From the NCBI GenBank assembly GCA_016287995.1, contig JAEEXW010000178.1, positions 1 to 6,421 on the forward strand: a stretch of DNA of 6,421 nt. Reading direction: 5' to 3'. The stretch comes from Bacteroidales bacterium (GTDB lineage: Bacteria; Bacteroidota; Bacteroidia; Bacteroidales; UBA3824). Both the position numbers and the translations under genes were made by a program. The notes beneath the pieces are model-generated. The model worked only from the letters and a program-made list of their open reading frames with translations. It did not search any database and was not told the origin of the DNA. Within the stretch, counting starts at the first letter, position 1; every line of letters begins with the position of its first letter. Positions 5,975-6,421 of the stretch are shown here, in pieces.

Positions 5975-6421
5975 ATGAAGAAGTATTTTTGTATAGATTT
6001 CGATGATTTTAGTGAAATGAATTTTCAGAGTAAAGTAGAAGCCTTAAAGAGATATTCTATTCTTTGTTTGGCTTTGTTTGTGATGACATTCGGCTATTCG
6101 TTGGCAATACGTGCCAACATGGGCGGCACGCCGGTTTCGTGTCCGCCTTACGTGCTGAGTTGTATCGAAGGGCAGAGCCTTACTTTCGGAACATTGACAT
6201 TTATAATGCATTTGATTTTTGTTCTCGCGCAGTGGATAATTCTGCGCGGGGACTTCAAAATCAAAACCTTGTGGCAAATACCCTTGGGGGGTGTTTTCGG
6301 CTTTTTTACTGATTTTACGATGTGGCTTACGCGGAGTTTTCAGTGGGACGATTCTTTTGCAGGATATGCTGCGAGGTTTTTTCAACTTGTTATCGGCTCT
6401 ACTATTATTGGTGTGGGTGTG
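5975..6421 (+). CDS. Partial (3' end missing) YczE/YitT-like integral membrane protein
   Basis: The frame is open from ATG 5975 to the window edge, 149 codons so far. Hydrophobic segments are visible at about residues 28-45 and 72-86, plus further ones. The stretch LAIRANMGGTPVSCPPYVLS (43-62) matches the family pattern in which a first helix is followed by a Gly-Thr-Pro-Ser loop and PYVLS. LTFGTLTFIMHLIF and LWQIPLGGVFGFFTDF also fit. These YczE/YyaS/YitT-type proteins have about five membrane segments and no settled biochemical role. The start is uncertain: ATG 6017 would give MNFQSKVEALKRY, closer to the short cytoplasmic N-terminus I expect for the family, and a TAnnTTTG element (5984-5991) lies between the two ATGs. 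With the upstream start the gene is 35 bases after the transporter and looks like part of the same operon. Confidence 0.75.
   Translation, partial: MKKYFCIDFDDFSEMNFQSKVEALKRYSILCLALFVMTFGYSLAIRANMGGTPVSCPPYVLSCIEGQSLTFGTLTFIMHLIFVLAQWIILRGDFKIKTLWQIPLGGVFGFFTDFTMWLTRSFQWDDSFAGYAARFFQLVIGSTIIGVGV
5984..5991 (+). promoter_or_regulatory. Possible -7 element for the YczE-like gene
   Basis: TATTTTTG matches TAnnTTTG exactly and lies 25 bases before the alternative ATG at 6017. No TTTG is seen at the 19-base spacing (5961-5964 is ATTA), so this is only a half-match. It matters because it would separate this gene from the upstream operon and support the shorter start. Confidence 0.3.

Noticed and set aside
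6044..6385. A 113-codon - strand frame and an overlapping + strand frame (6064-6312) near the right edge
   Set aside because: Both overlap the YczE-like gene, whose frame shows clear membrane-protein family motifs; the alternatives have biased, featureless composition.
1..6421. CRISPR array, insertion sequence, tRNA/rRNA gene or phage remnant
   Set aside because: No spaced direct repeats of suitable size, no transposase or terminal inverted repeats, and no RNA gene motifs were seen in any intergenic region.

Overview
The window looks like a piece of a Bacteroidota chromosome, most likely order Bacteroidales. Four things point there: a C-terminal type IX secretion (T9SS) sorting domain on a GLUG-repeat protein, a Bacteroidota-type bS21, promoters of the TTTG-N19-TAnnTTTG class, and A/T-rich leaders without Shine-Dalgarno sequences. 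All supported genes are on the + strand. No gene-free stretch exceeds about 175 bp. I see no rRNA, tRNA, CRISPR array or insertion sequence.

Layout. (1) Bases 2-1060 hold the C-terminal 352 codons of a large surface/secreted protein: a Pro-Glu-Gln linker, GLUG repeats, a second Pro-rich linker and a T9SS sorting tail. Its reading frame is already open at the left edge. (2) Bases 1061-1233 hold a small hairpin, then a larger hairpin whose 3' arm is present twice, then a promoter. (3) Bases 1234-2241 encode a GntR-type repressor with a sugar-binding-like effector domain. (4) A near-perfect Bacteroidota promoter drives rpsU (2374-2571), which ends in a clear intrinsic terminator (2616-2657). (5) A new promoter (about 2667-2697) starts a probable operon: a lipoprotein GH43 glycosidase (2745-4487), an ACS-family (ExuT-like) sugar-acid/sugar MFS transporter (4521-5939) and a YczE/YitT-like membrane protein that runs off the right edge (from 5975 or 6017).

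How the genes could work together (inference): the GH43 enzyme would trim pentose- or uronate-containing side chains or oligosaccharides outside the cytoplasm, and the MFS protein would import a released product. The nearby GntR regulator may sense a sugar and control the pair, although rpsU and its terminator lie between them. The rpsU gene is a housekeeping gene and probably unrelated.

The parts most worth a second look are in the GH43 gene. The Asp normally expected as pKa modulator reads as His, and the C-terminal beta-strand seems to lie in the +1 frame just past the stop. I did not find a convincing new multi-gene system here.
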